From NCBI GenBank assembly GCA_013397075.1, contig VWZS01004485.1:1304299-1368298 (forward strand): a DNA stretch of 64,000 bases. Reading direction: 5' to 3'. Below are positions 22,526 to 35,457 of the stretch, piece after piece. Both the position numbers and the translations under genes were made by a program. How positions within the stretch are numbered: position 1 is the stretch's first letter; each line of letters opens with the position of its first letter. Origin of the DNA: Rhabdornis inornatus (taxonomy: Eukaryota > Chordata > Aves > Passeriformes > Rhabdornithidae). The notes below the pieces were generated by a model. That model saw only the letters and a program-made list of their open reading frames with translations, did no database searches and was not told the origin of the DNA.

Positions 22526-25140
22526 TTTCTACTCTCCAAAGCAGAAAGCAGGCAGTCCCTCTAGGGAACAGGAAAGCACAATACATGTGCAATGAAAAGC
22601 TATTAAGGCATCTCCTAAGAAAAGAAAAAGGTGTGCTGCTTCTGTAGAGTAGATATCATGTCAAGCACATTACCTGTTCTGGGACATTATTTTAATAATT
22701 CATGAAACAGAACAATATAGAAAATGGCCACAAGTATTACTCATGCCTACTGAAGTTGCTAATAGAAAAGCTGTTTCACACCAGGCATTAATAATGCTGC
22801 ACTGAGGAAATGATTCCCTGTCTCACCCAGTTATTTAAAATACAACAAGTTTTACTGAAAATATAAAGATAGGATGACTTAGGCAATAATGGCTTTGATA
22901 AGGAGCTGCTCTATATTCTGTTTCCTATTCTAAACTTTAGGCAGAACATGTTATCTCAGATTCCTGTAGGCTGTGGTTGATTCACACAGGGTTCAGTCCT
23001 TCCAGGTACTCAGTACTGTGCATGATAGCTCATAATTCAGAACACAAAGTAGTCAATGATTTGCGAAGCCACAACCACATAGAAATAAACTGCTTTTTGC
23101 CCCTTTTTGACACATCTGGAGAAACACCCATTGATAAAAGGCTCTCTGGGCTGTTGGTTCATGCTGCAGCTAATGATGCATGGCGCCGCATCTCTGGGAG
23201 GGATTGGCTGAACTCATTACACACTTGGTACCTGAGAGCAGCAGATATGATAAACATGAAGATGTGAAGGAGAGAGCTGGTGTCAGATGCAGAGATGAGA
23301 CTGTTTGACTGATGTGTTTACATGTTCAGTTTTCACTCTCCATTAACTGGAGCTTCGTCTTTGTGAAATATTATGAAGAATTACAAGCAAACATCATTTT
23401 TCCTTAACTAGTTAGTATCAACACTGCAAAAAAGTAGCAGATGAATAAGAAATGCAGTAACTGTTAGGAAAAACTGTAATAGCTTGTGAGATGGCTAATA
23501 GTTTCAACTGACTGTATATCAAATATATCCATTTTCACAGTCCTAGGGTATTGGTAAGACATATTGTTGTATTTACAGCATTCCATTTTAGGGTGATTTT
23601 TTAGCACCAGACTGCCATCAAACTGTAAACCTGAAGGCCTCTGAATTGTGAGTAGACCAAGATTAATAATTCTCACATGCAGCTTTCAGCTGAGAGTGGC
23701 ATCAGCATTGTGAGTCTTAGAACACTTCAGTTAAGGACCTGTGAAAATTTCACAGGCATAATATAAAGAAGTGTGAAATTCTCACAGTTCCCACTGACAG
23801 TGAGAGGACACTAAAAAAACCCCCAACAAAACAGTTTCTCTCCAGATATTCTCTGTTCTTAAATTTTCAGTTGAGATTTTTAATTTCTCATTTGCTCTGT
23901 TCTTAGCAGCAGAACGATGAACATAGTAATTTTTGCAAATGCCTCTAAGCATATAAACAGGTTGCATTTTGTAAGAAAATATTAGATTTGCTTTGCCAAA
24001 GACAAGAGTTGGCTTCATCTTCCTTTTTCATTTTACAGATAATCACATGTTCTGTAAGCCAGATGCTTTTGCTCTAAACATGAAATTCAATGCAATAAAT
24101 AAAAACAACTGGATTTACTTCCCATTGTATTAGGCGATTATCATATTCCAGCATATCCCTCATGCTCCTCAGCTTCTCAGTGTTTCTGATAATTAATGAA
24201 GACCTGACTGAACAGTTACTCAGTGATACTGTTCAGCTCTTGAATGTCCCCCTGGAGAAAAGGTCTCTAAAGGATGCAGAGTGACCCTCCTTGCTTTGAA
24301 AAATAAAGATTTACACTATTTCCTTGGTTCTGAATTTGAGCAGCTCTCACTGAAGCCAGGGAGAATATTTGTGCCAGGAGGATGTAGAAAAAATTCATAT
24401 TTTCAGAGAAAGAACCATTAAAAAGTAGTAATTGAATATTCAGAAACTCTTACTTAACCAGAACATGTGAAATGAGTGACATTCCAACATTTCCAGTCTG
24501 AAAATGAAATTCAAGCCCAATAAGCCATTTCATACATTTAGTTTCTGTGTGTACCTATCTGGCCATTTCCAAACTTATCTGCATTATGCCACTTATGACA
24601 CATTTTCTAAATGCAAGTTTCCATTCTGTGCTACAATTTGGACCATTCAATTGCCCAGGAATCTGAGGTAAGTGAAAAAAACTGTGCTAAAATTCCATTT
24701 TCCTCCACTTACTGTTCAGTAAAGGGAATTCTAATAGCTCTATCATGCCATTAAAATACAGACATAGCTATGTAAGCTATAGCTATTTTCTCATTAAAAC
24801 AAAAAAAAACAATGTGCCAAACTCACATTTGCTCTCCAGCAATCTGTATTGACCTACAATGCTGCAAAACCTGAAAGAAACTGCAGTTTGGATGCTCCTA
24901 GATACTGGAGTCATAAACTCATCCAGCTTGATGACCATGCAATGAGTGTATGTGGATCCTCAGAAGTGCTAATTAAAGTGACAAATGAATTCAGAAGGAA
25001 TCCTGGGGAATAAGAATATGGGCAAAAAACAGGACCAATTAAACAAGCCTGTCAGTGTTTGCAAGCTGTGTTGCAGAAGAATGCAGAGACAACAGTCAGA
25101 AGCCTGATGTTAAAGCTCCTAGATATGTATATGAACACTT
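22526..25140. other. Unique intron with one CpG-bearing near-palindrome
   Basis: Nothing gene-like. At 23175-23192 the sequence gatgcatggcgccgcatc is close to a palindrome around GGCGCC, in a block of otherwise unremarkable DNA with a 96-codon chance frame. No mobile element was recognised. Confidence 0.5.
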
Positions 25141-25157
25141 GTGTGTGTGAGAGAGAG
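25141..25157. repeat. Short (GT)n(GA)n tract
   Basis: Four GT units run directly into GA units; a small simple repeat. Confidence 0.7.
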
Positions 25158-25474
25158 CAAAAGAGAAAGATTTTCAGTGTGCGTGGGATTCAGGTCACAC
25201 AACTTGAAGTGTCTCTAATATTGATGTTTACATCTCAGTTAATCACCTGAGGCTCCTTCCACTCAACTGTGAGAAAGAGACATTTTTAGGGCATGATTCG
25301 CCTGAGCAATTTTAGATGTCTACTTCTGGATGACATGAATTGTACTCTGGAAGTGCCAAGTGCACTCCACTGACTCAAGAGAGATACTAGGCAACTCACT
25401 TAAGTGAAGAGTTTTGAAATGTTTATGTAGATATAGCATGTAATTAACACTAACATACCTATTCGGATTTTCTT

Positions 25475-25499
25475 TATACATATATACACACACACACAT
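25475..25499. repeat. (TA)n(CA)n microsatellite
   Basis: TATACATATATA followed by six CA units; a typical compound dinucleotide microsatellite and a likely polymorphic site. Confidence 0.85.
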
Positions 25500-25974
25500 C
25501 TCACAAAAAGTATTCTCTCTCCTTGTAATGAGTATTTAATTATGGCCATTTCATACCTCTCTGATTTCCTCAGTACCTCCTTCTGAAAATCCAGGTGCAA
25601 TTATCTCTTCATTGCATTTCTTCTTCCAGACCTACACACTAGAGCTTTCCATCACCCAGTCTCATCTTACCACGAGTTCAGGTTTCACTACCATGATGTG
25701 TCCACAAATTGCATTTCTCCGGTGGATTTCAGACTGCATTGCAACTGGCTGTGCAGATTCCCAGGAGGATTCTGCCCATGGAGCCTTTACCTGATGTTCA
25801 CTCACCTGGTGGGGGTTTACTGCCTCAAAGAAGACAGGGAGACTGAAGGTGGTTGTAATAGACATTGCATAAAACAAGCCCTGGATATCAGACTCAATCT
25901 TCACAAACTGCCTCAAATGAATTTCAGTTGTAGCTCTGAAAACTTCAAAACTGAGAATTTCTGTGATCTGTTGA

Positions 25975-26085
25975 AAATCAAAGTCTCTCTAGTGGAAGAT
26001 GTCCCTGCCCATGGCAGGGGTATGAAACCAGATTATCTTTAAGGTCTCTTCTAACCCAAACCATCTACAGTTCTATGATATGGCA
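25975..26085 (+). mobile_element. CR1 LINE, short 3'-end fragment
   Basis: ctctctagtggaagatgtcc, ctgcccatggcaggggtatg, a damaged aaaccagattatctttaag, then gtctcttctaacccaaacca and an octamer-like 'acagttctatgat'. Last ~110 bp of a CR1 only. Confidence 0.85.
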
Positions 26086-29000
26086 ACATGCTAATTTCTA
26101 AGTTCAGAAATTTGTATGAAGGTATCTATACCTAATGGAGAATCCATTGTGCTGGAAATGAGAGTAAAACACCCAAAGTACCTCAGCTTTGACTTCCCAT
26201 TTACTGAATTAAGTTGTGATGGCAAATCTCCAGATTCTTCCTCATGGCTCAGTAAGAAATGAACCAGAACACACACACTTTTAACACATAATACTACGTG
26301 TTTGTATGGTCCATATCTATCACAGCTATGAAATGCTTAGCAATAATTCCAGTTAGAAGAAGACAAAAATGTAGTGGACTAAGAGGCACCTTTTTGCACC
26401 GTGCACATTTTTTATAAATTGTTCAACATGGACTGGAAATAAAAAAGTTGATCGTAAGCATCTTCATCTTATTGGGAAGAGCCCTTGGCCCACTTCCCAC
26501 TGTAGCTTTCCTCCATGCATAGTGAAGAGGCAGCTGCAGAACCACTTCTTCTGACATTGCAGCTGGATCTAGCCCTGTCCCAGCCCTGATTTCCATCCCC
26601 ACCTTTACAGCCAACTGTACCAATCACCTTGTACTGATATATTTGAAAACAGTGCTGAAGCTGAAACAGCTGCATTTCAGTAAGCTCAACCAGTCCCTTC
26701 ATAGATGGCAACAAGGAGCCCTGATGAGGTAAAATCATATTTGGTCACTGACAGTACTGAACAGACTTAAAACAGAGAAGTGGTAGTGAAAGGGTTGGGA
26801 GATGTGAAGCTTTAGAGCTATTTCTGCAGAGTGATACACCTCCACAGTGCTTGGTTGTGGCTTTGGACAACTGGAATTTTTAAATAACATTATTTCAGAA
26901 GCTGTCTGGTTTGAATAAAGTTTAAATGGTGCAGTGACTGTTTATTCTAAGTGTATCTCACTAATTTTCACTTGTAAACCAAAATCAGACACTAAGATGG
27001 CAGTTTTGGATGCCAGAAAATTCCTGAAAACCTTTCCCTTGCATGTATAGAAGCAATTACAGAAGTGTCTACTCTAATCCTCAGAAATCTAACACAAGTA
27101 CTTTAAGATCAAGAATAATCTAGTAAAACAACAGGAAAACTGCCTAAGCTCCCACTTTCCTCCAAAGCTTGGAAGTTCAAGTTTCAGTGAATGCTCCAGT
27201 TCACCAAACATTTTAAAGAACTCTACTTCTCTGATGCTTAACTCTTCAAAATGTTCCATAGCCTATGAGTTAAATAACATGATCTGGCATTTCCTAGGAG
27301 TAGGAACAGTAACCATATGCAACCTAAAAAATATGACTATTGATATGGACCTAGAAGGACAAAGCAAAGCATGTATTTATTTCAAGACAAACAAATATAT
27401 AATCCTACAAGAGCAGATTTTAAAACCTTGAACTAAAAAGACAAAAAAGACATGATTTTTCATAAGACCCTGCTATGCATGTGTATAGCACAGCATTTAG
27501 CTGGTGATGGGTTTGTTTACTCTCCTGATTGATCATGAGCTGATGACTGAATTTCAGTGACTTAAAAATTATAATAGCAGATTTTTTTTAGCTTATCATT
27601 GCACTTAGTGAATTAAATTTAAATTCTTTCACTTTCACTACCAAATAAAGCATGAATACTATAATTTTCTATGTTTCCTATCAATTCTCTCATATTCTGC
27701 ATTTTTTTCTCAACAGAATTAGTGACCAAGAGGTTGTAGGCCCCCAAAAGGACTAAAAGCATTTCCTACTGCTCCATCCTCTCCTGGAGACTCACACTTT
27801 GCCTTCAGTATTGTGGACTCTCTGATGACATCCCAAACACAGATACAGGGTCTGCGATAAAAAAGCAACAGGCAGTACTGAAAAAAAGAATTCAGGAAAT
27901 TCATGGGAAATATTCCAGGAGGCGTCAGACTGGGCTAAAGAAAGAAAAAAATAATACAAATCTGAAACACCAGAGTATGCAGAGATAAAAGATCATGTCA
28001 AAGAGCTATACAATTTCTCTGAACAAATAATTCTTGATTTCTTTCCTGTGTTGTTTAGACTCCCGAAGTGAGACTTTTAATTGCTTTTAGCCACCTACTT
28101 AAGCCACCTACATTCAACCCTTTAACCCCATATTACATTTTGCCTCACTTAATTGAATATAGCTTCTTTCACATATTTCGGTGCTTTTTTAGTAGGGTCT
28201 GGATGGGGAAATCACAGACTGTAAGGTAAAGAAGAAAACCCTACATCCAGTGAATCCCACATCCACTGTGGCTGTAGCTTTACTTTTTCTCACTCACCCT
28301 CTTTTGTTGACTTTTCTATGAGCAGGCAACGACACTTATTTTCAATTCTTACAACCTATCTGCATCTTAATTTATTTCCTTGTGTTGCCTAGAATATAGT
28401 GATTTTCTTCAATTCAGCTTTCTGGTTAAAAAATAACCATGCTTGCCATACCCAGTGAAGGACAGCAAAATCACTACATCCCAAAGAAAGGAAAGCAAAC
28501 TTGAATCATAAACTTGGCATTACAGCTAGAGATTTACAACAACATATGGTCATTTGCCTCTAGCTCTCTTGCACATGCTGACTAAAATAATCCATTGAAC
28601 AGAAATGTCCAGAGTTGTAAGAATAGAAACCAAATGCTAGATCCTAGCTTTTTACATGGGCCCTGCCTGTAAAGAGGACCCATAAAGAAAATTTTCATCT
28701 CTGAAAACAAGTACATTTCTGAGCCCACGTTTATTTTTCCTTAGTGCCTAATATAGACATAAGCCACCTTTGAAACTAGTATATGTGAATTGAAGTGACA
28801 GTGACAGGCACAAGGCTGCAGGTGCTACTGCACTACAAACACACTATGGAATTATGTGAGATACAGAGCCTCTCAAGCAGGTTGCTCTGACGTGGACACA
28901 GCCAGCTATGTGGGTTTGAGAGAAAAAAGTAAATTCTAACAGAAGTGACTGAGGCTTTTGTCATTTTCTGCTTCAGAGGTTTGGGGCATTTGTTGGAATG

Positions 29001-30736
29001 ACTGTGGAATAAAAGAACAGGTTTTGCATTTGTGGTTTGGGAAGCTCCATTTAGATAACAGCTAAGACATCAAAGGCTCCTGCAGTGAAGCACCAGGGCA
29101 TAGCAGCTTAGTGAGACAGACCACAGCCAGAATTCATGAACTAGCAGAAAACCAGGCTCATCAGTGCACACATAGCAATGTACAGAAGAGCTAGGCTAGT
29201 CCAGATGCAGCACAGATAGCTTGGCTCAGAGTCCAAGTTAATAAGCCTCAGTTCTCAGCAGAGCTTCCCAGGTCAATGCTCATACAGGGGGGATCAAGCT
29301 TTGTTTCAGTTCAAACTGCAGTAAGGTGTTCAGGACCCTGCCCTTTATGTGTACACCTCCATTAACCTGCAGCTGCTGGCTTGGGCTTCTCACACCATTA
29401 CTCCCTACATTTTGGGTTCCTAGCTTATCTCAAGAAAGGAAGCTTGTATCTATCCATTCTTACACACACAATTTTAGCTTTTCATAAAATGCAAATTCAG
29501 GGACCTGATCAAAGCTCATGACAACAAAGTCATTCTGGTCTGGAAAAAATACCTACTTCAGGTCAGAGAAGATTAGAGATGCATTGCAAACCTCAACACT
29601 TCTAATCTGACCTTGCCCAACAGCAACATCACTGGTATGAGTGATCCATGTCCCTTCAGTCATTGCTCTTTCTGACAGCAGTACCAATTAGTGCTTCATG
29701 TGGTTGTTGCCCATTAGAATAAGACCCTTCATGCTAACATTTAAGTTTTCCCTTCCTTCTCTACTACCTTACTCCTTCACGCTGAGAACATAATGACAAA
29801 ATGTAGAATTTAGCCTTAATTGGATCTCTATCACCTGAATTAGCTCCCCTGTGAATAATTATCACTGCCTAGAGGCTGACAAATTGCTTCCCTCTACTTC
29901 ACGATTGTAAGAAATTTCAAATTATATGCTGAGCATGGGGAGGATAGAGGGGACAAAGGGAAAATGAAAATGAAAGCCTAGAGAAGCATAATTATTAAGA
30001 TTATTAAAATACTTGACAGAGTCCCATAGTGTCCATGAGTCCCGAAAGGGGAGAGTGACAGCAAGAATTTTGCTGGGGCAATTGGGCAAGACTCACTCTG
30101 GCAACAGACTCGTACAGTCAAGGTGAAACTACAACCACTGCTCCCAGTAAGTTACAAAGGTAATTCCTTTGTTATTCACTACCCCATTTAAGCTATGGAC
30201 AGCAGCTTGTTTACCATCTGCACATTTGATCTTGCTAGGTAGATGGCAAATTCTTTGCAGCATAGACTGATAGAAGGGTAAACATATGCGAGGGCATAGT
30301 AGCAGATTGCCCTGCATTTAGAATAGCATATAAGAGTTTGTGTTTTGTAAAAAAAGAGGTTTTGGCAGAAAGGTGCTCTTCCTGAGAAGGCTTGCTCCAT
30401 GTCTGGGCAAGACCTCATACAGAAGCACATTATGGCATCACTCCCCAGTATCCAGCTCAGATACTGACAGAGCTAAGAAGTGCTCATCTCATAAACCCAA
30501 ATCACTATAAAAGTGTAATGCTCTTTACACATTACTTGAAATGGTCAAATAGGGCAAATAGGGCTTTTATCCAATTTTCTCATTAATGATGCTGTGCTTG
30601 CAAGATGGATGCGTTTCTCAGTTCACTTCAAGGCAGTTCCTCAGACTTCTTTCCCACCTTGCCACACCAACACCTCCCATCAGACACAGACAAGGTAGCT
30701 GCCAATGTATTCCTAGGAGAAGGCTCTTCTGCTTAC
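26086..30736. other. Unique intron next to the exon, no recognisable feature
   Basis: No mobile element, RNA gene or extra exon was recognised. The 400 bp directly downstream of the DLG2 donor contain only chance frames (62-80 codons at about 30.1-30.4 kb). Confidence 0.6.
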
Positions 30737-30851
30737 CTGACATACAGTGACCTCTTCTGATTAGTCCTCAGGGAGCCAGACCCAGAACTCATGCTGTGAT
30801 TCATCATCTGCTCACGCAGGTCATGGATTTTTGCCTCAAATCGAGCGTACT
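30737..30851 (-). CDS. DLG2: DLG2 exon: PDZ3-SH3 linker and first SH3 residues
   Basis: A 115-nt internal exon of a membrane-associated guanylate kinase scaffold of the postsynaptic density. It encodes 37 whole residues plus split codons at both ends: YARFEAKIHDLREQMM, NHSMSSGSGSLRT, NQKRSLYV and the first two bases of an Arg codon. In the DLG family this segment links PDZ3 to SH3, and SLYVR begins the first SH3 strand. The NHSMSS and RTNQKRS residues fit DLG2 as I remember it; DLG1 has NSSISS/RTSQKRS, DLG3 RTSEKRS and DLG4 clearly different residues.

The acceptor is pyrimidine-rich (ctttattctc..ttttcttatctccttag) with a possible branch point at actaaaa. The donor is CAG|gtaagc. Two AGs lie 2 nt apart, so the 5' edge could instead be 30849. 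There are no stops or frameshifts. Two consecutive ATG codons at 30807-30802 could start translation in transcripts that begin inside the gene. The family match is from memory, but every residue is read from the sequence. Confidence 0.95.
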
Positions 30852-33800
30852 CTAAGGAGATAAGAAAACCCCAGAGAATAAAGATATTTTAGTTTTCTTG
30901 ACCTATATAATCATTAGGGCTGCTAAATGAAAATTAAATTAATGAGTACAAGGCATGTCTTGAAAATTGAGGTCTAATAGAACCTTGAAGTAATGTATTA
31001 TCTTAGGTAAATATATGCCCTTTTTGTTGTGGTACAATTTCAACACTGGCTAGGTGAGTAATCAGATATTTAGACCCACGGTCCTGCAGTTTCAGGAAAG
31101 GAAACGAGGTTTAAAGTGTGTTAACAAATATCTTCCAGTCTGTGGAAATAATGTTGAAAGCAGTTTTCCACTGTATCTTTCCTCTTGCCAAACAATGTCA
31201 CACGTTGTTAGGGTCAGTGGGAGGGTGAGCTGAAGTTAATAACGAGTCAAGCAATTACTGTAAAATCCCATCATAGTGAAGGAGATATTTCCATGTCCAG
31301 TTATCCCCAAAGCAGCTGGAAAATCATTGTATGAGCAATCAGTCATCTTTTTTAAATTGCTCACTGAGGCTTGGGCTCTGTTTCTTTCAAATAGGTGAAG
31401 CCCTATCTCAGTCTTAGGGTGGGTGATCCCAGAAACTCCAAACCTAAGCTGCATAACAATGGCACAGAACTGCTCCCCCGCCGTCTTGTTCACCTCCATA
31501 GTTCTACTGGTGGCTCTGAAAAATGTTGTGACCCGATGCCCAGGAACATGGGATCAGCTAAAGCCACATCATTTGGTGAGACTCCTCCCTGACAGGACAC
31601 AGTCTCATCAATGCTCCCTCCAGCTGCCATATTCCCCTTGCTCATCGTGTGACCCAATGGGCTGAGCTTTGGTTTGCAAGAAGAAAGATGGAGATTTTGG
31701 AGACAAGCTCTTATTCCTTGAAACTGAGAACTTCCAGCAGCACACAGAGCCATAATTCAACCTAAACCCAGGAAATCTACTGATATGAGCTATAAGACTA
31801 AGCTGAGGGGGTGTACAAAATACATTTCAGTGAGTCAGTGACACTTTAAAGAGTAAGATATTGCAGACTGATGCCAGCAAAGAGAAGATGATGTTCCCTG
31901 CACCTCAACGTTTTATTTCACTGCCGCCTTCAAAAGAATGGTCCCTTTTCCCCACAGCAAGGCTGAAGCAGAAGTGAAATCAGCACACAAGGTTTCCTCC
32001 CTCAAAGGAAGGAGGTACATTCCACCAGATCCCACCACCTCCCAGCTTAAGCAAATAAATCTTTAAAGTGCATTTATAACCCATTGCTCTGCATCTTGTT
32101 TGTTGCTGTCTGAGCTATGTGAAAATGCTGTAAGACAGCAACATTCGCATTTTTCTCCTAGAAGAACTCAGCATTATTTTTGTTTGATCATTTGCTGTTC
32201 CTACTGGCTCAGTTCCCAGAATATCTAGATGCTTTGCAACAATTAATTCATTTTGTTCCGTGCACTCTACATTTTTCTTGGATAATAACACCTGACCTTT
32301 CCAAGATCCCACATTTTGCATAGACACGAGCCACCTTCAAGCTGGCTTAGCAGAATGGGTTGATTTGGTGTCTGGGCTTTTTTCTCCTCCTTCTATCTTG
32401 ACACATTATGCCTCTCTTTCCACTGATCTTCCTTGGCATTACCTACTCAGTCTGTTAAGCGACAGTGGCTACTTTGCTCATCAGTTGGGAACCACTGCAG
32501 TGGTATAAGACTCTTCAGTCTTCCCACATACCTATGAATTCACTGACTGCAACTGAAATTCTGTATATCAGGAGAAGAGAAACTCCTACATGCAGACTGC
32601 ATTTTAGATTTATTCTGTAGCTTGTTTCTTGCTCATTTCTTTCACCTAGAGCACATCTTTAAACTTCTTAGGGATTTTAAAACACAAATTCTCAGTGGAA
32701 CTAAGGCTCCTACAAACTCATGTTTATTTTTTTTTTAAATGAAGTTAGTTTTGAAGTGTTTATTCCAGTGCAGGATTTAAGTTTGCTCTTTGCCAGTCAT
32801 ATTTGTTCTAATCTCCTGCTTTAGAATTTATTTAGTAAATAATCATCTTCTGAGCAAAGCTTTGTTTAGCTTATATCTCATTAAAACAAATCTAACATTT
32901 CTTCTTGGCAAATAGGAAAGGTGATCTTAAGGACCAAAACTTGCATTTCTCGTCCTCTTACAGTATCAGTCCTACACAAATAGACAGAATATTACAATTT
33001 TAAGACTTGGCACTAGCTCTCTTTCATTTGTGGTGGGTACACTGAAGAAGACAGCAAACACAATGTAATTCAGCTTCTTTAATGCTTTACATCTGGGCAA
33101 CACCAAGTATATGAATGATCTACAGCAAAGCAACTTTCCCTTTAATAAGCATCCCCATCCCAGGCTGACTCTGAATGTAAGGCGTGGGAGTAACTCCCAG
33201 ATTTAGATACCAATCTGGAGCGTGAGAAGAGAGGACTGAAAATCTGATTTTCTCTAGCACAGCATCCAGCTATCTGCAACTTGAACATCAGATACTCAAA
33301 TGACTGCAGCTTGGTCAGATGATATTATTGCTTGTGTTCTGACTTTAGAACACACTTGTAGTTTAACCAATTTTAACTGTTTGTATACTTACTTCGAGTT
33401 CAAGAATCTCTCTCATTCTGGGGGATCTCTTGAAACCACAAGACATATTGAAAATTGTCTAATAAGCATGTGATGGAAACTCAAGGTTCAAGGCCCTCCT
33501 CCCTGCTTGATACCAAAAATTACTGAAGTGCTAGTGATATTCTGTGACTTTGTTTCTTGAGATGTTTTTTGCTATGGATTTAAATGCATAGATAATTTGA
33601 AAAAAACCCCAAATTTATGGGACTATATTTTCCTACTGTACCTTCTTCACTTTTTTTTGTAAAAAATACTGAAATGTACCCTTGTCCCTTCCTCCTGCTA
33701 AATGCCTGGACCAAAAATTGCACGACCATCAATGCAGGCAGTATTTAACTCAGCTCAGATTAGTTTCTTTAATCTCAGTCCTCCTAGTTCTCCTACTGAT

Positions 33801-34319
33801 TCCTAGATACTACAGTGACAGATGCATTTGAAATGTGAACAGAAAAAGAAACAGTGATGCTCTGCCATCAGAACTGCTGTGATAGCTCTGCCTGCTGGGA
33901 AAGAGTCCTTTTTTCTTAACACTTCTTTGTACTTTGGGTCATTCCAGGCAAGCTGTTTCCTAATGGCTTTGCATTTGTTAGGTGTGAAAAAGGGCAGTGC
34001 AAAAGTCCAGAAAAGCGCTTCATGCTTCCTTCAGATTCAGCACTGAATCTAAATAACACACTTTCAAGGCTCCTACACAATTAAAAGGACACTGAGGTTG
34101 TGACATACTAACAAAAAATACAGTCAAAGCCGATACATTAATTTAATGTTCTTTGAAGAAAAGGAGAACAAAGAACTGGAATGCTTCATTAGCAAAACTT
34201 TCCAAATTTGACTTACCACAATCTATCTTCAAAGTTCCTACCTGTTGCCCGATTTAGTAATGATATAACAACTCTGGTAGCTTAAGAAACGGATGAAGCT
34301 ACACATGAGGCTAGAAAGT

Positions 34320-34800
34320 CAAACGGGTGAGTGAACTGTAACCTGTATTATTTTGGGGGTCAGAACTGATGATACAATGATTTGTGCTGGCCTGTGGCTC
34401 TGGGGTTGTTGCTGTAAAAAACAGGGGAGATTGGGTGGAGGGAAGTGTTTGTTCATACATCAGTTTAGAGCTGACCCAGGGCTCATGGCAGTGTAGGCAG
34501 ACCTGAATTTGGCTGTCCCAAAGACACAGATAGGACTCACTGCCCCTGGAGAGGGGGAACTGGTGGCAGTGAATGTGGGAGAGGGGATTGCAGCTGTGAG
34601 GAGTGGCCCAGCTACAGGGAGAGCAAGACCAACTTTCTGGGCTCTGGCAATGCTGCCACAGGCAAATCCCCATTTTGCCAACAGTCTGCTTTCTAATGTT
34701 GGCTCCACTCAGTGAGGAGGCAGAGAAGAGTGAGCTTGAATGGCTACAATGTGAGGTGCCCCCAAGCCAATCAAGGCCAAACCAGAACATTTATCAAATA
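34320..34800. other. GC-richer block with 159-codon chance frame
   Basis: The minus strand has an open frame from 34790 to 34311 and a second one from 34708 to 34460. The plus strand is also open at 34509-34715. Frames open on both strands at once, and a residue mix heavy in Ser, Cys and His, suggest low stop density in GC-richer DNA rather than a gene. An AATAAA at about 34797 on the plus strand is unremarkable in this setting. I cannot assign the block to a repeat family. Confidence 0.3.
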
Positions 34801-35419
34801 AAGACACCAGTTTGAATAACAAATGTTTGCCATACAGGCAAATAAACAGACTGAATAAATGGACAGGGAGCTGGTGATTTTCCTTCCACCTCATTCCAAC
34901 ACCCTGACAAGTGCTGTATCTGGGACTCATATCTATTCTAACTTTCATATATTGATGCAATCCTTTCCAAAGCACTTGGACATGTTCAAAGGACTGGATA
35001 GATCTTTGGGAGTCAACTTGAAACAGCTTGAAGCTTCTCCTTAGCTCACATACTGAGAAATCAAAGCAAGGCAAATGGCCAGCCCTGTTAAAAAAACATC
35101 TAAAACCTCAAATCCAAAGAGTGATATACTTCATGTTAGCTGGCCAAGATCAAAAAACTGTGATCTACAAAATCTTGACTAATACACTTTGGTATCTCAG
35201 GACATGGAGATACCGAAGTTTTTACTGCTGAAGTGATTTAGATACCTAAAATTCTGCCAACTCATCTACCCACTGTGTGAGTGGGGCCCTGTGTGGTGGG
35301 AAGAAATTGTTTTAACACACAGACACCCCTCCCTTTTGAGCTTCCTATTGACTCTCTTTGGTGGTCCATGGTCAGAGTTGGTACGTGAACTTTTGTGCGT
35401 CTGATTACTTAACACATAA

Positions 35420-35457
35420 GTCTCTCCACATATCGTGAGTCTCTTCAAATATCATGA
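35420..35457. repeat. Tandem 19-bp duplication
   Basis: GTCTCTCCACATATCGTGA (35420-35438) is followed directly by GTCTCTTCAAATATCATGA (35439-35457), 16 of 19 positions alike. It is an old local duplication with no obvious function. Confidence 0.8.

Larger units (their letters stand above)
1..30736 (-). other. DLG2: DLG2 intron, part downstream of the exon (open-ended)
   Basis: In transcription order this is the intron that follows the exon at 30851-30737; it starts with the donor gtaagc at 30736 and runs off the window. The next expected exon would encode the body of the SH3 domain. I looked for the reverse complement of its conserved Asp-Glu-Trp-Trp region and did not find it, so the intron is longer than 30 kb. 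Base composition is AT-rich and stops are dense in all frames. The contents listed separately are CR1 LINE copies, SINE-like remnants and simple repeats. Confidence 0.8.

Noticed and set aside
25662..25916. Minus-strand frame ending at a good donor (ccccaccag|gtgagt) that looked like a DLG2 exon
   Set aside because: The peptide does not match any DLG domain and the would-be acceptor (ttgaggcag) lacks a pyrimidine tract; good donors occur by chance in 64 kb.
34311..34790. 159-codon open frame on the minus strand
   Set aside because: Other frames on both strands are open over the same block, the residue mix (Ser, Cys, His, Pro) is typical of non-coding GC-richer DNA, and no splice or family signal is present.
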